A stretch of 12,499 nucleotides of DNA from Ramlibacter sp. (GCA_026785815.1 JAJAZH010000048.1:1-12499); one strand, 5' to 3'; positions 1 to 7,792 are shown, numbered from the stretch's first letter. Translations and numbers: made by a program. Notes: a model not told the origin generated them from the sequence alone.

Positions 1-36
1 CGGCCGGCTCTTTCTCAGGTTTCTTCACCGGCTCTT

Positions 37-77
37 GTCCCTCGGGTGCGCAAGCCTCCGGGGGACTTTTCTTTTTT
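37..77 (+). terminator. Rho-independent terminator of an upstream plus-strand gene
   Basis: Positions 37-45 (GTCCCTCGG) pair with 58-66 (CCGGGGGAC), giving nine base pairs including one U-G wobble and a loop of about 12 nt. The stem is followed at once by TTTTCTTTTTT (67-77), so the hairpin plus U-tract works only on the plus strand. The gene it ends must lie left of the window, since no stop-terminated plus-strand gene is visible in bases 1-36. On the minus strand the same stem has no T-tract. The tract touches the stop codon of the convergent STAS-like gene (77-79). Confidence 0.65.
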
Positions 78-433
78 CAGCCGACCAGCCAGGCCAGTCC
101 TTCCCGCTCGTGCAGGAACAGCGCGATGCCTGGAACATTGGCTCCGACCGTGACGGCCGTATCGCTGTCGACCAGTGCTGCATCGCCGATCAGCGCGACC
201 CGCACCGGTGGCTGGAACACCCGCAGCAGCCGGTCGCAGACCAGGAATTTCTCCCCGCTCCCAGGTTCGCCGGTCACCCGGTGCAGGTCGACCATGAAGC
301 GATCGACGGCCAGCCGTCCCTGGGCGGCCTTGATCAGGTAGGCCAGCTTGAGGGCGTCGCCGTGCTGCCAGCGGCCTTCCACTTCGAAGCGGAGGTACTG
401 CGGTTCTTGGCGCGTGGTGACGATCAGGTTCAT
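77..433 (-). CDS. Small STAS/SEC14-like (SpoIIAA-like) domain protein
   Basis: This is a soluble protein of 118 aa with no signal peptide or membrane segment. The pattern is that of the small SpoIIAA/STAS-like family: a beta strand with YLRFEVEGRW (13-22), a helix (GDALKLAYLIKAA, 25-37), a hydrophobic strand with VDRFMVDLHRVTG (43-55), then a strand (VRVALIGD, 77-84) and the terminal pattern of aromatic-hydrophobic residues followed by E-x-LAWL (105-116). No catalytic residues are evident. Such proteins are mostly uncharacterised, and a role in protein interaction or lipid binding is only family-level inference. The ATG at 433 is the first usable start, because an in-frame TAA lies about 20 nt upstream; its ribosome binding site is poor. 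The gene follows the TetR gene on the same strand after 123 bp. I see nothing that ties it functionally to the pump. Confidence 0.7.
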   Translation of the reverse strand: MNLIVTTRQEPQYLRFEVEGRWQHGDALKLAYLIKAAQGRLAVDRFMVDLHRVTGEPGSGEKFLVCDRLLRVFQPPVRVALIGDAALVDSDTAVTVGANVPGIALFLHEREGLAWLVG

Positions 434-486
434 CGGGTCGGAAGGCGATTACGGCAGGCGTGAGACTAAGCCATAACAGCCGGACC

Positions 487-505
487 CGGGGCCGCCGGGG
501 CCCCG
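487..505. repeat. GC hairpin between the TetR and STAS-like genes
   Basis: CGGGGCC (487-493) and GGCCCCG (499-505) form a perfect 7-bp all-GC inverted repeat around a 5-nt loop. It lies downstream of the TetR stop on the minus strand, inside the 123-bp gap (434-556) that otherwise shows nothing. There is no T-tract on the minus strand, so it is not a classical intrinsic terminator. It could slow polymerase or protect the 3' end, but it may be chance in DNA this GC-rich. Confidence 0.3.
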
Positions 506-556
506 CCGAGCCCGGATTTTCCGCGATTGGCGGCACCGGACCGCAAAAATGTCCCG

Positions 557-1177
557 TCAGCGAGACAACCCGAGACCGTCCAGGTAGGCGTCAACCGCCT
601 GCTCGCCGCACCGCACCAGATCGAATGCACTGCAGTCGAGCAGCCAGTTCTGGATCAGGCCATCGACCAGTGCATGCAGTCCCCGGGCGGCAGCGGCGGC
701 GGGCAGCGCCAGCCGCTTGCCGCGAAAGCGCGCACTGCCGCGCAGGGCGCGCTGGATATGGTCCAGGAATTGCTGGCGCACTGCGATATGTCGGCACCGC
801 ACCGCGCCCAGCTCATCGACGTACTCCACCTTGTGGGTCGCCACTTCGAAGACACGCCGGGTCTGGACGTCGCGCGCGGTGTGCCGCAGCGCCTGCAGCA
901 CGCCTTCCCGCAGGCGGGGCAGCGGATCCGGATCGGGATCGATTTCGGCCAGCAGGAAAGCGTTTTCCAGCGGCAGCGTGACCCGCTCCATCATCGCGTT
1001 GAAGAGGTCGGCCTTGTCCTTGAAGTGCCAGTAGACGGCGCCACGGGTCGTGCCGGCCGCGACCGCGATGTCGTTGAGCGAGGTCTGCGACACCCCCTTG
1101 GCCTGGAACAGGCACTCGGCCGCATCCAGCAGGCTGCTGCGGGTGGCCAGTGCGTCTTCCTTGGTACGGCGTCCCAT
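557..1177 (-). CDS. TetR/AcrR-family repressor of the adjacent RND efflux operon
   Basis: This is a protein of 206 aa, normal for the family. The N-terminal TetR helix-turn-helix is plain: an arginine-rich start (MGRRTKEDA), LLDAAECLFQAKGV (16-29), then TSLNDIAVAAGTTRGAVYWHF (32-52) with the usual YWHF end of the recognition helix. The C-terminal half is helical and matches the TetR_C ligand-binding and dimerisation domain of AcrR/TtgR/SmeT-type drug-sensing repressors. The ATG at 1177 is preferred over an in-frame ATG at 1225, because that one lies inside the operator palindrome and would add 16 non-family residues. The gene is divergent from the adaptor-pump-channel operon across about 130 bp containing a perfect palindrome, so it very probably represses both that operon and itself. 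It belongs to the acrR/smeT/ttgR group by architecture; which ortholog it is cannot be told from the sequence alone. Confidence 0.93.
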   Translation of the reverse strand: MGRRTKEDALATRSSLLDAAECLFQAKGVSQTSLNDIAVAAGTTRGAVYWHFKDKADLFNAMMERVTLPLENAFLLAEIDPDPDPLPRLREGVLQALRHTARDVQTRRVFEVATHKVEYVDELGAVRCRHIAVRQQFLDHIQRALRGSARFRGKRLALPAAAAARGLHALVDGLIQNWLLDCSAFDLVRCGEQAVDAYLDGLGLSR

Positions 1178-1218
1178 GCTGATCGCTTCGGTTGCTGCCC
1201 GGAAATGGGCAGACCCAA

Positions 1219-1242
1219 TATACATTCACCGATGAATGTATA
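1219..1242. promoter_or_regulatory. Palindromic operator for the TetR-family repressor
   Basis: A perfect inverted repeat, TATACATTCA (1219-1228) and TGAATGTATA (1233-1242), is separated by CCGA. It lies between the divergent TetR gene and the efflux operon. The 24-bp length and the TACAT...ATGTA arms resemble the known E. coli AcrR operator, which also carries TACAT and ATGTA arms. AT-rich DNA here stands out from the GC-rich surroundings. A dimeric repressor bound here would cover promoter elements of both genes. Confidence 0.85.
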
Positions 1243-1244
1243 CT
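1239..1244 (+). promoter_or_regulatory. Putative -10 of the efflux operon, overlapping the operator
   Basis: TATACT matches the sigma-70 -10 consensus at five of six bases and overlaps the right arm of the palindrome. It would start transcription near 1251, leaving a leader of about 57 nt before the adaptor ATG. No good -35 is seen at 16-18 bp spacing (CAATAT at 17 bp). On the opposite strand TATATT (1222-1217), also five of six, mirrors it at the other end of the palindrome and could serve the TetR gene; its -35 is equally poor. Confidence 0.4.
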
Positions 1245-1307
1245 GCCCTTCCCCGAAAAATGCATCGCCGCGCAGCTGTCTCCTGCGGCTCCCCTGAGGA
1301 CTGTCCG

Positions 1308-2495
1308 ATGGCTCTGCCGACCGCGCCCCTGGCCCTGACTCTGGCTCTTGCACTGATGCTCGCGGCCTGCGGCGACAAGCCTCCGGCGGGTCCGCCCGGC
1401 GGCGCCATGCCGCCGGCCGAGGTCGGGGTGGTGACCGTGACGCCGGGGGAAATCGGCTTGGTGACCGAGCTGCCGGGCCGGCTGGAAGCCTCGCGGGTGG
1501 CGCAGGTCCGGGCTCGCGCCGCCGGCATCGTGCTGGAGCGCCTGTTCCGCGAAGGCTCCGACGTGCGGGCCGGCCAGCCGCTGTTCCGCATCGACGCCGC
1601 GCCCTATGCCGCCACCTATTCCAGCGCCCAGGCCGGGCTGGCCAAGGCCCAGGCCAACCTCGGCCAGACCACCCAGCTGGCCCAGCGCTACAAGCCGCTG
1701 GTGGAGGCCAATGCCATCAGCAAGCAGGACTACGCCAACGCCGTCGCCGCCCAGCAGCTGTCCGAAGCCGACGTGGCCGCGGCCCGCGCGGCGGTGCAGA
1801 CCGCGGGCATCAACCTGGGCTATGCCTCGGTCAAGGCCCCGATCTCCGGGCGCATCGGGCGGGCGCTGGTGACCGAAGGCGCACTGGTCGGCCAGGGCGA
1901 GGCCACGCCGCTGGCGCTGATCCAGCAGATCGACCCCATGTACGTGAACTTCACCCAGTCGGCTGCGGATGTGCTGGCCCTGCGCCGCGGCCTGGACGCC
2001 GGCCGCTTCAAGCGCGCGGCCGGCACCGAGGCCGCCAGCGTGAAGGTGCTGCTGGAAGACGGCAGCCAGCATTCGCGCACCGGCCGGCTGCTGTTCTCCG
2101 ACCTGAGCGTGGACCCGACCAGCGGGCAGGTCACCTTGCGCGCCGAGGTCCCCAATCCCGGCACCGTGCTGCTGCCCGGAATGTACGTGCGGGTCCAGGT
2201 CGAACAGGCTAGCGCGACCAACGCCATCCTGCTGCCGCAGCAGGCCGTCACCCGTTCCAACCAGGGCGACAGCGTGATGATCGTCGGTGCCGACGGCAAG
2301 GTCAGTCCGCGCCCGATCAAGGTCGGTGGCCAGCAGAACGCGCAGTGGGTGGTGCTCGACGGCCTGAAGGCCGGCGACCAGGTGATGGTGGATGGCTTCC
2401 AGAAACTGCAGCCCGGCGCCACCGTCAAGCCGGTCCCGTGGCGCCCTGGCGCTGGGCCGGCGGCCGCCGCTTCCGCTCCCGCGGCAGCGAAATAG
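1308..2495 (+). CDS. RND efflux periplasmic adaptor lipoprotein (AcrA/MexA/SmeD type)
   Basis: This is the membrane fusion protein of a tripartite drug efflux pump, 395 aa. A lipoprotein signal peptide ends in LMLAAC, so Cys21 should be lipidated, and the residue after Cys is Gly, not the Asp inner-membrane retention signal. Then follow a Pro/Gly linker, the first lipoyl half-motif with GIVLERLFREGSDVRAG (73-89), an alpha-helical hairpin (about 98-165), the second half with VKAPISGRIGRALV (175-188), the beta-barrel region from DPMYVNFTQS (209-218) to about 298, and a membrane-proximal domain to about 375. The Ala/Pro-rich tail ends at 395. The ATG at 1308 is chosen because GAGGA (1296-1300) precedes it by 7 nt and because it starts the signal peptide; an in-frame ATG at 1236 lies in the operator. 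The pump gene starts 12 bp downstream, so the two are co-transcribed. Confidence 0.95.
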   Translation: MALPTAPLALTLALALMLAACGDKPPAGPPGGAMPPAEVGVVTVTPGEIGLVTELPGRLEASRVAQVRARAAGIVLERLFREGSDVRAGQPLFRIDAAPYAATYSSAQAGLAKAQANLGQTTQLAQRYKPLVEANAISKQDYANAVAAQQLSEADVAAARAAVQTAGINLGYASVKAPISGRIGRALVTEGALVGQGEATPLALIQQIDPMYVNFTQSAADVLALRRGLDAGRFKRAAGTEAASVKVLLEDGSQHSRTGRLLFSDLSVDPTSGQVTLRAEVPNPGTVLLPGMYVRVQVEQASATNAILLPQQAVTRSNQGDSVMIVGADGKVSPRPIKVGGQQNAQWVVLDGLKAGDQVMVDGFQKLQPGATVKPVPWRPGAGPAAAASAPAAAK

Positions 2496-2507
2496 GGAGC
2501 GTGCCGC

Positions 2508-5500
2508 ATGGCCAGATTCTTCATCGACCGGCCGATCTTCGCGTGGGTGATCGCGCTGTTCATCGTCGTGCTGGGCAGCGTGGCCATCACGCAGCTGCCG
2601 GTCTCGCAGTACCCGCCGGTGGCGCCCCCCGCCATCGTGGTCTCGGCCAATTACCCCGGCGCCTCGGCCACCACGCTGGAAGAGAGCGTGATCAGCGTGA
2701 TCGAGCAGGAGATGAACGGCTCGCCCGGAATGATCTACATGGAATCGGTCAGCCAGGCCAACGGCAGCGGCGCCATCACCATCAGTTTCCAGCCGGGCAC
2801 CAACCCCGACCTGGCACAGGTGGACGTGCAGAACCGGCTGGCCCGCGCCACGCCCAGGCTGCCGGCCGCGGTGACGCAGCAGGGCGTGCGGGTCGACAAG
2901 GCGCGTTCCAACTTCCTGCTGTTCATCATCGTGTCGTCGGACGACCCGAAGATGACGCCGACCATGCTGGGCGACTACTCGTCGCGCACGGTGCTGCCCG
3001 AGTTGCAGCGGCTGCCCGGCGTCGGCCAGGCGCAGTTGTTCGGCACCGAGCAGGCGATGCGGGTGTGGGTCGATCCGGCCAAGCTGCTCAGCTTCGGCCT
3101 GTCGACGGCGGAGGTGAACGCTGCGATCCGCTCGCAGAACGCCCAGGTCTCGGCCGGCTCGATCGGCGAGCTGCCCAACGTCGCCGGCCAGGGCATCGCC
3201 GCCACGGTGGTGGTGAAGGGCCAGCTCAGCAACCCCGAGCAGTTCGGTAACGTCGTGCTGCGCGCCAACACCGACGGCTCCACCGTCCGGCTCAAGGACG
3301 TGGCGCGGGTCGAGCTCGGAGCCCAGACCTATGCGACGTCGGCGCGGCTCAACGGCAAGCCGTCGACCGGCATCGGCGTGCAGCTCTCGCCATCGGGCAA
3401 TGCGCTGGCGACCGCTGACGCGGTAAAAAAACGGATGGCTGAACTGTCCAAGTTCTTTCCGCCCGGGGTCCAGTGGTCGGTGCCGTACGACAGCTCCCGC
3501 TTCGTGCGGATCTCGATCACCCAGGTGGTCATCACCCTGCTGGAGGCGGTGGCGCTGGTGTTCGCGGTGATGTTCCTGTTCCTGCAGAACTGGCGCTACA
3601 CCATCATTCCGACGCTGGTGGTGCCGATTGCCTTGCTCGGCACTTTCGCGGCGCTGCTGGCGCTGGGCTTCTCGATCAACGTGCTGACCATGTTCGGCAT
3701 GGTGCTGGTGATCGGCATCGTGGTCGACGACGCCATCGTGGTGGTGGAGAACGTCGAACGGATCATGAGCGAGGAAGGGTTGCCGCCGCGGGAGGCGACC
3801 CGCAAGGCGATGGGCCAGATCTCGGGCGCGATCATCGGCGTCACGGTGGTGCTGATTTCGGTGTTCGTGCCGCTGGCGTTCTTCGCCGGCTCGACCGGCA
3901 ACATCTACCGGCAGTTCGCCGCGGTGATGGTCTCGTCGATCGCCCTGTCGGCCTTCATGGCGCTGTCGCTGACGCCGGCCTTGTGCGCGACGCTGCTCAA
4001 GCCCGTGGCTGCCGGCCACAACCAGGCCAAGCGCGGCTTCTTCGGCTGGTTCAACCGCGGCTTCACGCGCACCGCCCGTGGCTACGAGAGCCTGGTGGCG
4101 CGCATCCTGCGCCGGGCCGCCCGCTACCTGCTGGTCTACGGCGCCATCGTCGCCGTGGTGGCGCTGGTCTACGCCCGGCTGCCGACCTCCTTCCTGCCGG
4201 CCGAGGACCAGGGCAACATGCTGATCAACGTGCAGCTGCCGCCGGGCGCGACCCAGGAGCGCACCCGCGCGGTGATGGAGCAGGTGGAGGGCTACATCCT
4301 GAAGCAACCGGAGGTCCAGAGCATGGTCGGCGTGCTGGGCTTCAGCTTCGCGGGCCAGGGCCAGAACGCGGCGCTGGCTTTCGTCACGCTCAAGGACTGG
4401 GACCTGCGCGACGACGTCAGCCAGTCGGCGCAGGCGATCGCGGGCCGGGCCTTCGGCGCGCTGTCGAAGGTACGCGACGCCTTCATCTTCCCGCTCAGCC
4501 CGCCGCCGATCCCGGAGCTGGGGACCGCGTCGGGCTTCACCTTCCGGCTGCAGGACCGCGGCGGCGCCGGCCACGACGCGCTGCTGGCCGCCCGCAACCA
4601 GCTGCTCGGGCTGGCGCGCGCCAGCAAGCTGCTGGCGCAGGTGCGGGCCGACGGGCTGGAAGACGCACCGCAGCTGCAGATCGACATCGACCGCGACAAG
4701 GCCAGCGCGCTCGGCGTGTCGTTCGACTCGATCAACTCCACCCTGTCAACGGCGCTCGGCTCGGCCTACATCAACGACTTTCCGAACCGGGGCCGCTTGC
4801 AGCGGGTGCTGGTGCAGGCCGACGCGCCGGCGCGGATGCAGCCGGACGACCTGCTGCGCCTGAACGCCAGCAACAACCTGGGCCGGCCGGTCCCGCTGGC
4901 GGCCTTCGCCAGCACGCGCTGGGTCACCGGCGCGATGCAGACGGTGCGCTACAACGGTTATCCAGCGATGCGGATCTCCGGCGCGCCGGCGCCGGGCAAC
5001 AGCACCGGCACGGCGATGGCCGAGGTCGAAAGGCTGGCGGCGCAGCTGCCGGCCGGCTTCGGCTACGAGTGGACCGGGCAGTCGCGCGAAGAGAAGCTGG
5101 CCGGCTCGCAGGCCCTGGTCCTGTACGGCTTCGCGATCCTGGCGGTGTTCCTGTGCCTGGCGGCGCTGTACGAGAGCTGGACCATCCCGCTGTCGGTGAT
5201 CCTGGTGGTGCCGCTGGGGGTCCTGGGTGTGCTGCTGGCGACGCTGCTGCGCGGTTATTCGAACGACGTCTACTTCCAGGTCGGGCTGATCACCATCATC
5301 GGCCTGACAGCGAAGAACGCGATCCTGATCATCGAGTTCGCCAAGGACCTGCAGTCGAACGGCAAGGGCGTGATCGAGTCGGCTCTGGCGGCGGCCCACC
5401 TGCGCTTCCGGCCGATCGTGATGACCTCCCTGGCGTTCGGCCTCGGCGTGCTGCCGCTGGCGCTGGCCTCTGGCGCTGGCTCGGCCAGCCAACGCGCCAT

Positions 5501-5675
5501 CGGCACCGGCGTGATCGGCGGCATGATCACCGGCACCGTGCTGGCGATCTTTTTCGTGCCGGTGTTTTTCGTGGTGGTCCGCAGCCTGTTCAAGGACAGC
5601 GAACGGCAGCGCCGAAAGTACGCGCACGAAGACATTGATCTGCCGCCCGGCGCCACCGCAGGAGACCAGGTATGA
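2508..5675 (+). CDS. HAE1-family RND multidrug efflux transporter (AcrB/MexB/SmeE type)
   Basis: This is the proton-driven inner-membrane pump of the tripartite system, 1055 aa, close to the 1049 of AcrB. It begins with the typical MARFFIDRPIFAWVIAL. The proton relay is complete: Asp407 and Asp408 in VVDDAIVVVENVER, Lys936 in GLTAKNAILIIEF, Arg966 in LRFRPIVMTS and Thr973, at the places of AcrB D407, D408, K940, R971 and T978. The periplasmic switch loop reads GFSFAGQGQN (611-620), followed by AFVTLKDW, as in drug-exporting HAE1 pumps rather than metal pumps. Twelve membrane segments are expected, with large porter loops after TM1 and TM7. AGGGAG (2494-2499) precedes the ATG by 8 nt. The stop overlaps the start of the outer-membrane factor (ATGA). 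A run of seven A (3425-3431) encodes Lys-Lys. The substrate range cannot be read from the sequence. Confidence 0.97.
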   Translation: MARFFIDRPIFAWVIALFIVVLGSVAITQLPVSQYPPVAPPAIVVSANYPGASATTLEESVISVIEQEMNGSPGMIYMESVSQANGSGAITISFQPGTNPDLAQVDVQNRLARATPRLPAAVTQQGVRVDKARSNFLLFIIVSSDDPKMTPTMLGDYSSRTVLPELQRLPGVGQAQLFGTEQAMRVWVDPAKLLSFGLSTAEVNAAIRSQNAQVSAGSIGELPNVAGQGIAATVVVKGQLSNPEQFGNVVLRANTDGSTVRLKDVARVELGAQTYATSARLNGKPSTGIGVQLSPSGNALATADAVKKRMAELSKFFPPGVQWSVPYDSSRFVRISITQVVITLLEAVALVFAVMFLFLQNWRYTIIPTLVVPIALLGTFAALLALGFSINVLTMFGMVLVIGIVVDDAIVVVENVERIMSEEGLPPREATRKAMGQISGAIIGVTVVLISVFVPLAFFAGSTGNIYRQFAAVMVSSIALSAFMALSLTPALCATLLKPVAAGHNQAKRGFFGWFNRGFTRTARGYESLVARILRRAARYLLVYGAIVAVVALVYARLPTSFLPAEDQGNMLINVQLPPGATQERTRAVMEQVEGYILKQPEVQSMVGVLGFSFAGQGQNAALAFVTLKDWDLRDDVSQSAQAIAGRAFGALSKVRDAFIFPLSPPPIPELGTASGFTFRLQDRGGAGHDALLAARNQLLGLARASKLLAQVRADGLEDAPQLQIDIDRDKASALGVSFDSINSTLSTALGSAYINDFPNRGRLQRVLVQADAPARMQPDDLLRLNASNNLGRPVPLAAFASTRWVTGAMQTVRYNGYPAMRISGAPAPGNSTGTAMAEVERLAAQLPAGFGYEWTGQSREEKLAGSQALVLYGFAILAVFLCLAALYESWTIPLSVILVVPLGVLGVLLATLLRGYSNDVYFQVGLITIIGLTAKNAILIIEFAKDLQSNGKGVIESALAAAHLRFRPIVMTSLAFGLGVLPLALASGAGSASQRAIGTGVIGGMITGTVLAIFFVPVFFVVVRSLFKDSERQRRKYAHEDIDLPPGATAGDQV

Positions 5676-7096
5676 AATTCAGGCTTGCCCCGCGTGCCAA
5701 GCGCGCTTTCGCTCTGCGCATGGCGGCGCTCGCGGTCATCACGCTGCTGACTGCCTGCTCCTCGATGGCCCCCAGTTACCAGCGTCCGACAGCGCCGGTG
5801 GCAGCCAGCTGGCCGCAGGATGGCGCCGCCGAAGGCACGACCGCTGCTGCCGACATCGAGTGGCAGAGTTTCTTTCCCGATCCGCGGCTGCGCGAGCTGA
5901 TCGCGCTGGCGCTGCAGGGCAACCGCGACCTGCGGATCGCGGTGCTGGCGATCGAGCAGGCGCGGGCCCAGTACCAGATCCGCCGGGCCGACCAGCTGCC
6001 CACCGTCAACGCCCAGGCCGCCGGTTCGCGCACGCCGACGGCCAATGGCGGCAATGCCAGCCTCTATACCGCCGGCCTGGCGCTGAGCGCCTGGGAGATC
6101 GATTTCTTCGGCCGCATCGCCAGCCTGAGCGACGTCGCGCTGGCCCAATACCTCGCCACCGAGGAAGGCCGCAAGGCGGCGCAGATCAGCCTGGTGGCGG
6201 CGGTCGCCAACACCTGGCTGGCGCTGGGCGCCGACGAAGACCTGCTGGCATTGACGCGGCAGACCCTCGCCAGCCGGCAGGATTCGCTGCGGCTGGCGCG
6301 CCTGCGCTTCGAGAACGGCGTCACCCCCGAGCTCGACTTGCGCCAGGCCGAGTCGCTGACGGAGACCGCGCGGGTCACGCTGGCGCAGCAACAGCGCCAG
6401 CGCGCGCTCGACGAAAACCTGCTGGTGCTGCTGATCGGCCAGCCGCTGCCGGGCGGCCTGCAGGCCAGCGCCGGCATCGATGCTGTCACGCTGCCCGAGC
6501 TGGCCGCGGGCGCGCCGTCGGAGCTGCTGGCACGGCGCCCGGACATCCGGCAATCGGAGCAGCAGCTGCTGGCCGCCAATGCCAACATCGGCGCCGCCCG
6601 CGCCGCCTTCTTTCCGCGGATTTCGCTGACGGCCGGCATCGGCAGCGCCAGCAGCGAACTGACCGGCCTGATCAACAGCTCCAGCCTGGGCCTGACGCTG
6701 GCTCCGCAACTGCTGCTGCCGATCTTCGACGCCGGCCGCAACCAGGCCGGTTTGCAGTCGGCGAGAGCCGCCCGCGAAGTCGCGGTGGCGCAATACGAAC
6801 GTTCGATCCAGGCCGCTTTCCGCGAGGTGGCCGACGCCCTGGCCGGACGCGCGACGCTGGGCGACCAGCTGCAGGCCCAGCGCAACGTGGCGGCAGCCGA
6901 GGCAGCCCGGCTGCGCCTGTCGGACCTGCGCTATACCAATGGCGTGGCCAGTTACCTCGACCTGCTGGACGCCCAGCGCTCGCTGTTCGCGGCGCAGCAG
7001 GCGCTGGTGCAGACCCGCCTGGCCCAGCTGCAAAGCCAGGTCAACCTGTACAAGGCGCTGGGCGGCGGCTGGAGCGAGCTCGCGGCCCGGCCCTGA
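5672..7096 (+). CDS. RND outer-membrane factor lipoprotein, NodT/OprM family
   Basis: This is the trimeric TolC-like exit duct of the pump, 474 aa, the usual length. A basic N-terminus and hydrophobic stretch end in the lipobox LLTAC with Cys29, followed by MAPSYQRP as in NodT-family proteins. Two OEP domains follow. Typical landmarks are WEIDFFGR near residue 145, LARLRFENGVTPELDLRQAES, the LARRPDIRQSEQQLLAANANIGAARAAFFPRISL stretch (about 285-320) and, in the second repeat, FDAGRN, YERSIQAAFREVADALA and RYTNGVASYLDLLDAQRSL. The start ATG overlaps the pump stop by four bases (ATGA), and GGAGA (5661-5665) serves as ribosome binding site, so translation is coupled. The operon order adaptor, pump, channel is that of mexAB-oprM and smeDEF. 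No T-tailed terminator follows. Confidence 0.95.
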   Translation: MKFRLAPRAKRAFALRMAALAVITLLTACSSMAPSYQRPTAPVAASWPQDGAAEGTTAAADIEWQSFFPDPRLRELIALALQGNRDLRIAVLAIEQARAQYQIRRADQLPTVNAQAAGSRTPTANGGNASLYTAGLALSAWEIDFFGRIASLSDVALAQYLATEEGRKAAQISLVAAVANTWLALGADEDLLALTRQTLASRQDSLRLARLRFENGVTPELDLRQAESLTETARVTLAQQQRQRALDENLLVLLIGQPLPGGLQASAGIDAVTLPELAAGAPSELLARRPDIRQSEQQLLAANANIGAARAAFFPRISLTAGIGSASSELTGLINSSSLGLTLAPQLLLPIFDAGRNQAGLQSARAAREVAVAQYERSIQAAFREVADALAGRATLGDQLQAQRNVAAAEAARLRLSDLRYTNGVASYLDLLDAQRSLFAAQQALVQTRLAQLQSQVNLYKALGGGWSELAARP

Positions 7097-7139
7097 GGGG
7101 ACTTGAACTGTCGGGCGTTCGGGGAGCCTAATCGTGGTG

Positions 7140-7161
7140 GGCCGGCCATTGGGTGCCGGCC
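7140..7161. repeat. Hairpin just upstream of the CBS-protein ribosome binding site
   Basis: GGCCGGC (7140-7146) and GCCGGCC (7155-7161) form a perfect 7-bp inverted repeat with an 8-nt loop. It lies in the 81-bp gap between the outer-membrane factor and the CBS gene, ending 5 nt before the GAGGAG ribosome binding site (7167-7172). It lacks a T-tract, so it is not a standard terminator. It may insulate the two genes or affect translation of the second; chance is possible in this GC-rich DNA. Confidence 0.35.
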
Positions 7162-7177
7162 AGCGTGAGGAGCCTCC

Positions 7178-7768
7178 ATGGACCACTACATCGCCTTGCC
7201 CACCCAGCCCTTTCCCCGCGCCGCGCGCCTGTGCCAGCCGGACCCGACGGCCCTGCAGCACACGCTGGAGTCGCCCGCGATGCGGGTCATGCCCGACCTC
7301 ACGCAGCTTGCGGCGGTGGTGATCGAACCCCAGGCGAGCATGGAAGCGGCCCACGCGCTGATGCAGCAGCGCGGCGTGCGCATGCTGCTGGCGCTGGACG
7401 GCGACGGCAAGCTGGCCGGACTGATCACCGCCACCGACATCCTGGGCGAGAAGCCGATGCACCTGGTGCGGGAGCGCGGCATCCGCCACGACGAAATCCT
7501 GGTGGCCGACGTGATGACCGCGGTGGAGCGGCTGGACGCCTTCGACTGGAAGGCGGTGCAGTCGGCGCGGGTCGGCAACGTCGTCGCGCAACTGCAGCAG
7601 GCCAGGCGCCAGCATGCGCTGGTAACACAGACCACCGGCAGCGGCCATGCCCTGGTGCGCGGCATCTTCTCGCTGTCGCAGATCGCCCGGCAGCTGGGCA
7701 TCCCGCTGCAGTTGCCGGAAGCGGCCAGTTCGTTCGCCGAGATCGAACAGGCGCTGGCCGCCGGCTGA
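7178..7768 (+). CDS. Protein with two CBS domains
   Basis: This is a 196-aa soluble protein with no transmembrane or catalytic domain. Two CBS modules can be seen. The first (about 33-92) includes PQASMEAAHALMQQRGVRML and GDGKLAGLITATDILG. The second (about 110-172) starts at VADVMTAVERLDAF and ends with LVRGIFSLSQIARQLGI. Paired CBS domains form a Bateman module that usually binds adenine nucleotides or similar ligands and senses energy state; stand-alone CBS proteins in bacteria are mostly uncharacterised. GAGGAG (7167-7172) precedes the ATG by 5 nt. The gene follows the efflux operon on the same strand after 81 bp with a GC hairpin between, so read-through from the pump promoter is possible but a functional link is unproven. 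Its stop faces the convergent methyltransferase stop 24 bp away. Confidence 0.9.
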   Translation: MDHYIALPTQPFPRAARLCQPDPTALQHTLESPAMRVMPDLTQLAAVVIEPQASMEAAHALMQQRGVRMLLALDGDGKLAGLITATDILGEKPMHLVRERGIRHDEILVADVMTAVERLDAFDWKAVQSARVGNVVAQLQQARRQHALVTQTTGSGHALVRGIFSLSQIARQLGIPLQLPEAASSFAEIEQALAAG

Positions 7769-7792
7769 GGCAGGACGCGCGGGGCAGGTCCT

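Noticed and set aside
1..76. Protein-like Lys/Pro/Glu-rich frame on the minus strand beyond the STAS-like stop, with a GTG at 28-26
   Set aside because: Too short to judge, no clear ribosome binding site; the Lys codons are the complement of the terminator T-tract.
1236..1307. Upstream start for the adaptor gene at 1236
   Set aside because: It lies inside the operator palindrome, lacks a ribosome binding site and would place 24 odd residues before a clean lipoprotein signal peptide.
813..4574. Very long open frame (about 1250 codons) on the minus strand, opposite the adaptor and pump genes
   Set aside because: Its translation is a low-complexity mix rich in Arg, His, Gln and Gly, typical of an antisense frame in GC-rich coding DNA, while the plus strand encodes recognisable full-length proteins.
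3473..5638. Long plus-strand frame overlapping the pump gene in another phase
   Set aside because: Composition is Arg/Ala/Gly-rich with no hydrophobic segments, whereas the overlapping phase gives a textbook RND pump.
5270..7648. Long minus-strand open frame opposite the outer-membrane factor and CBS genes
   Set aside because: Same antisense artefact; no start site, domain or sensible composition, and it crosses four well-supported features.
7772..7792. AGGAC/GTCCT inverted repeat between the convergent CBS and methyltransferase genes, as a bidirectional terminator
   Set aside because: Only a 5-bp stem with an 11-nt loop and no T-tract on either strand.
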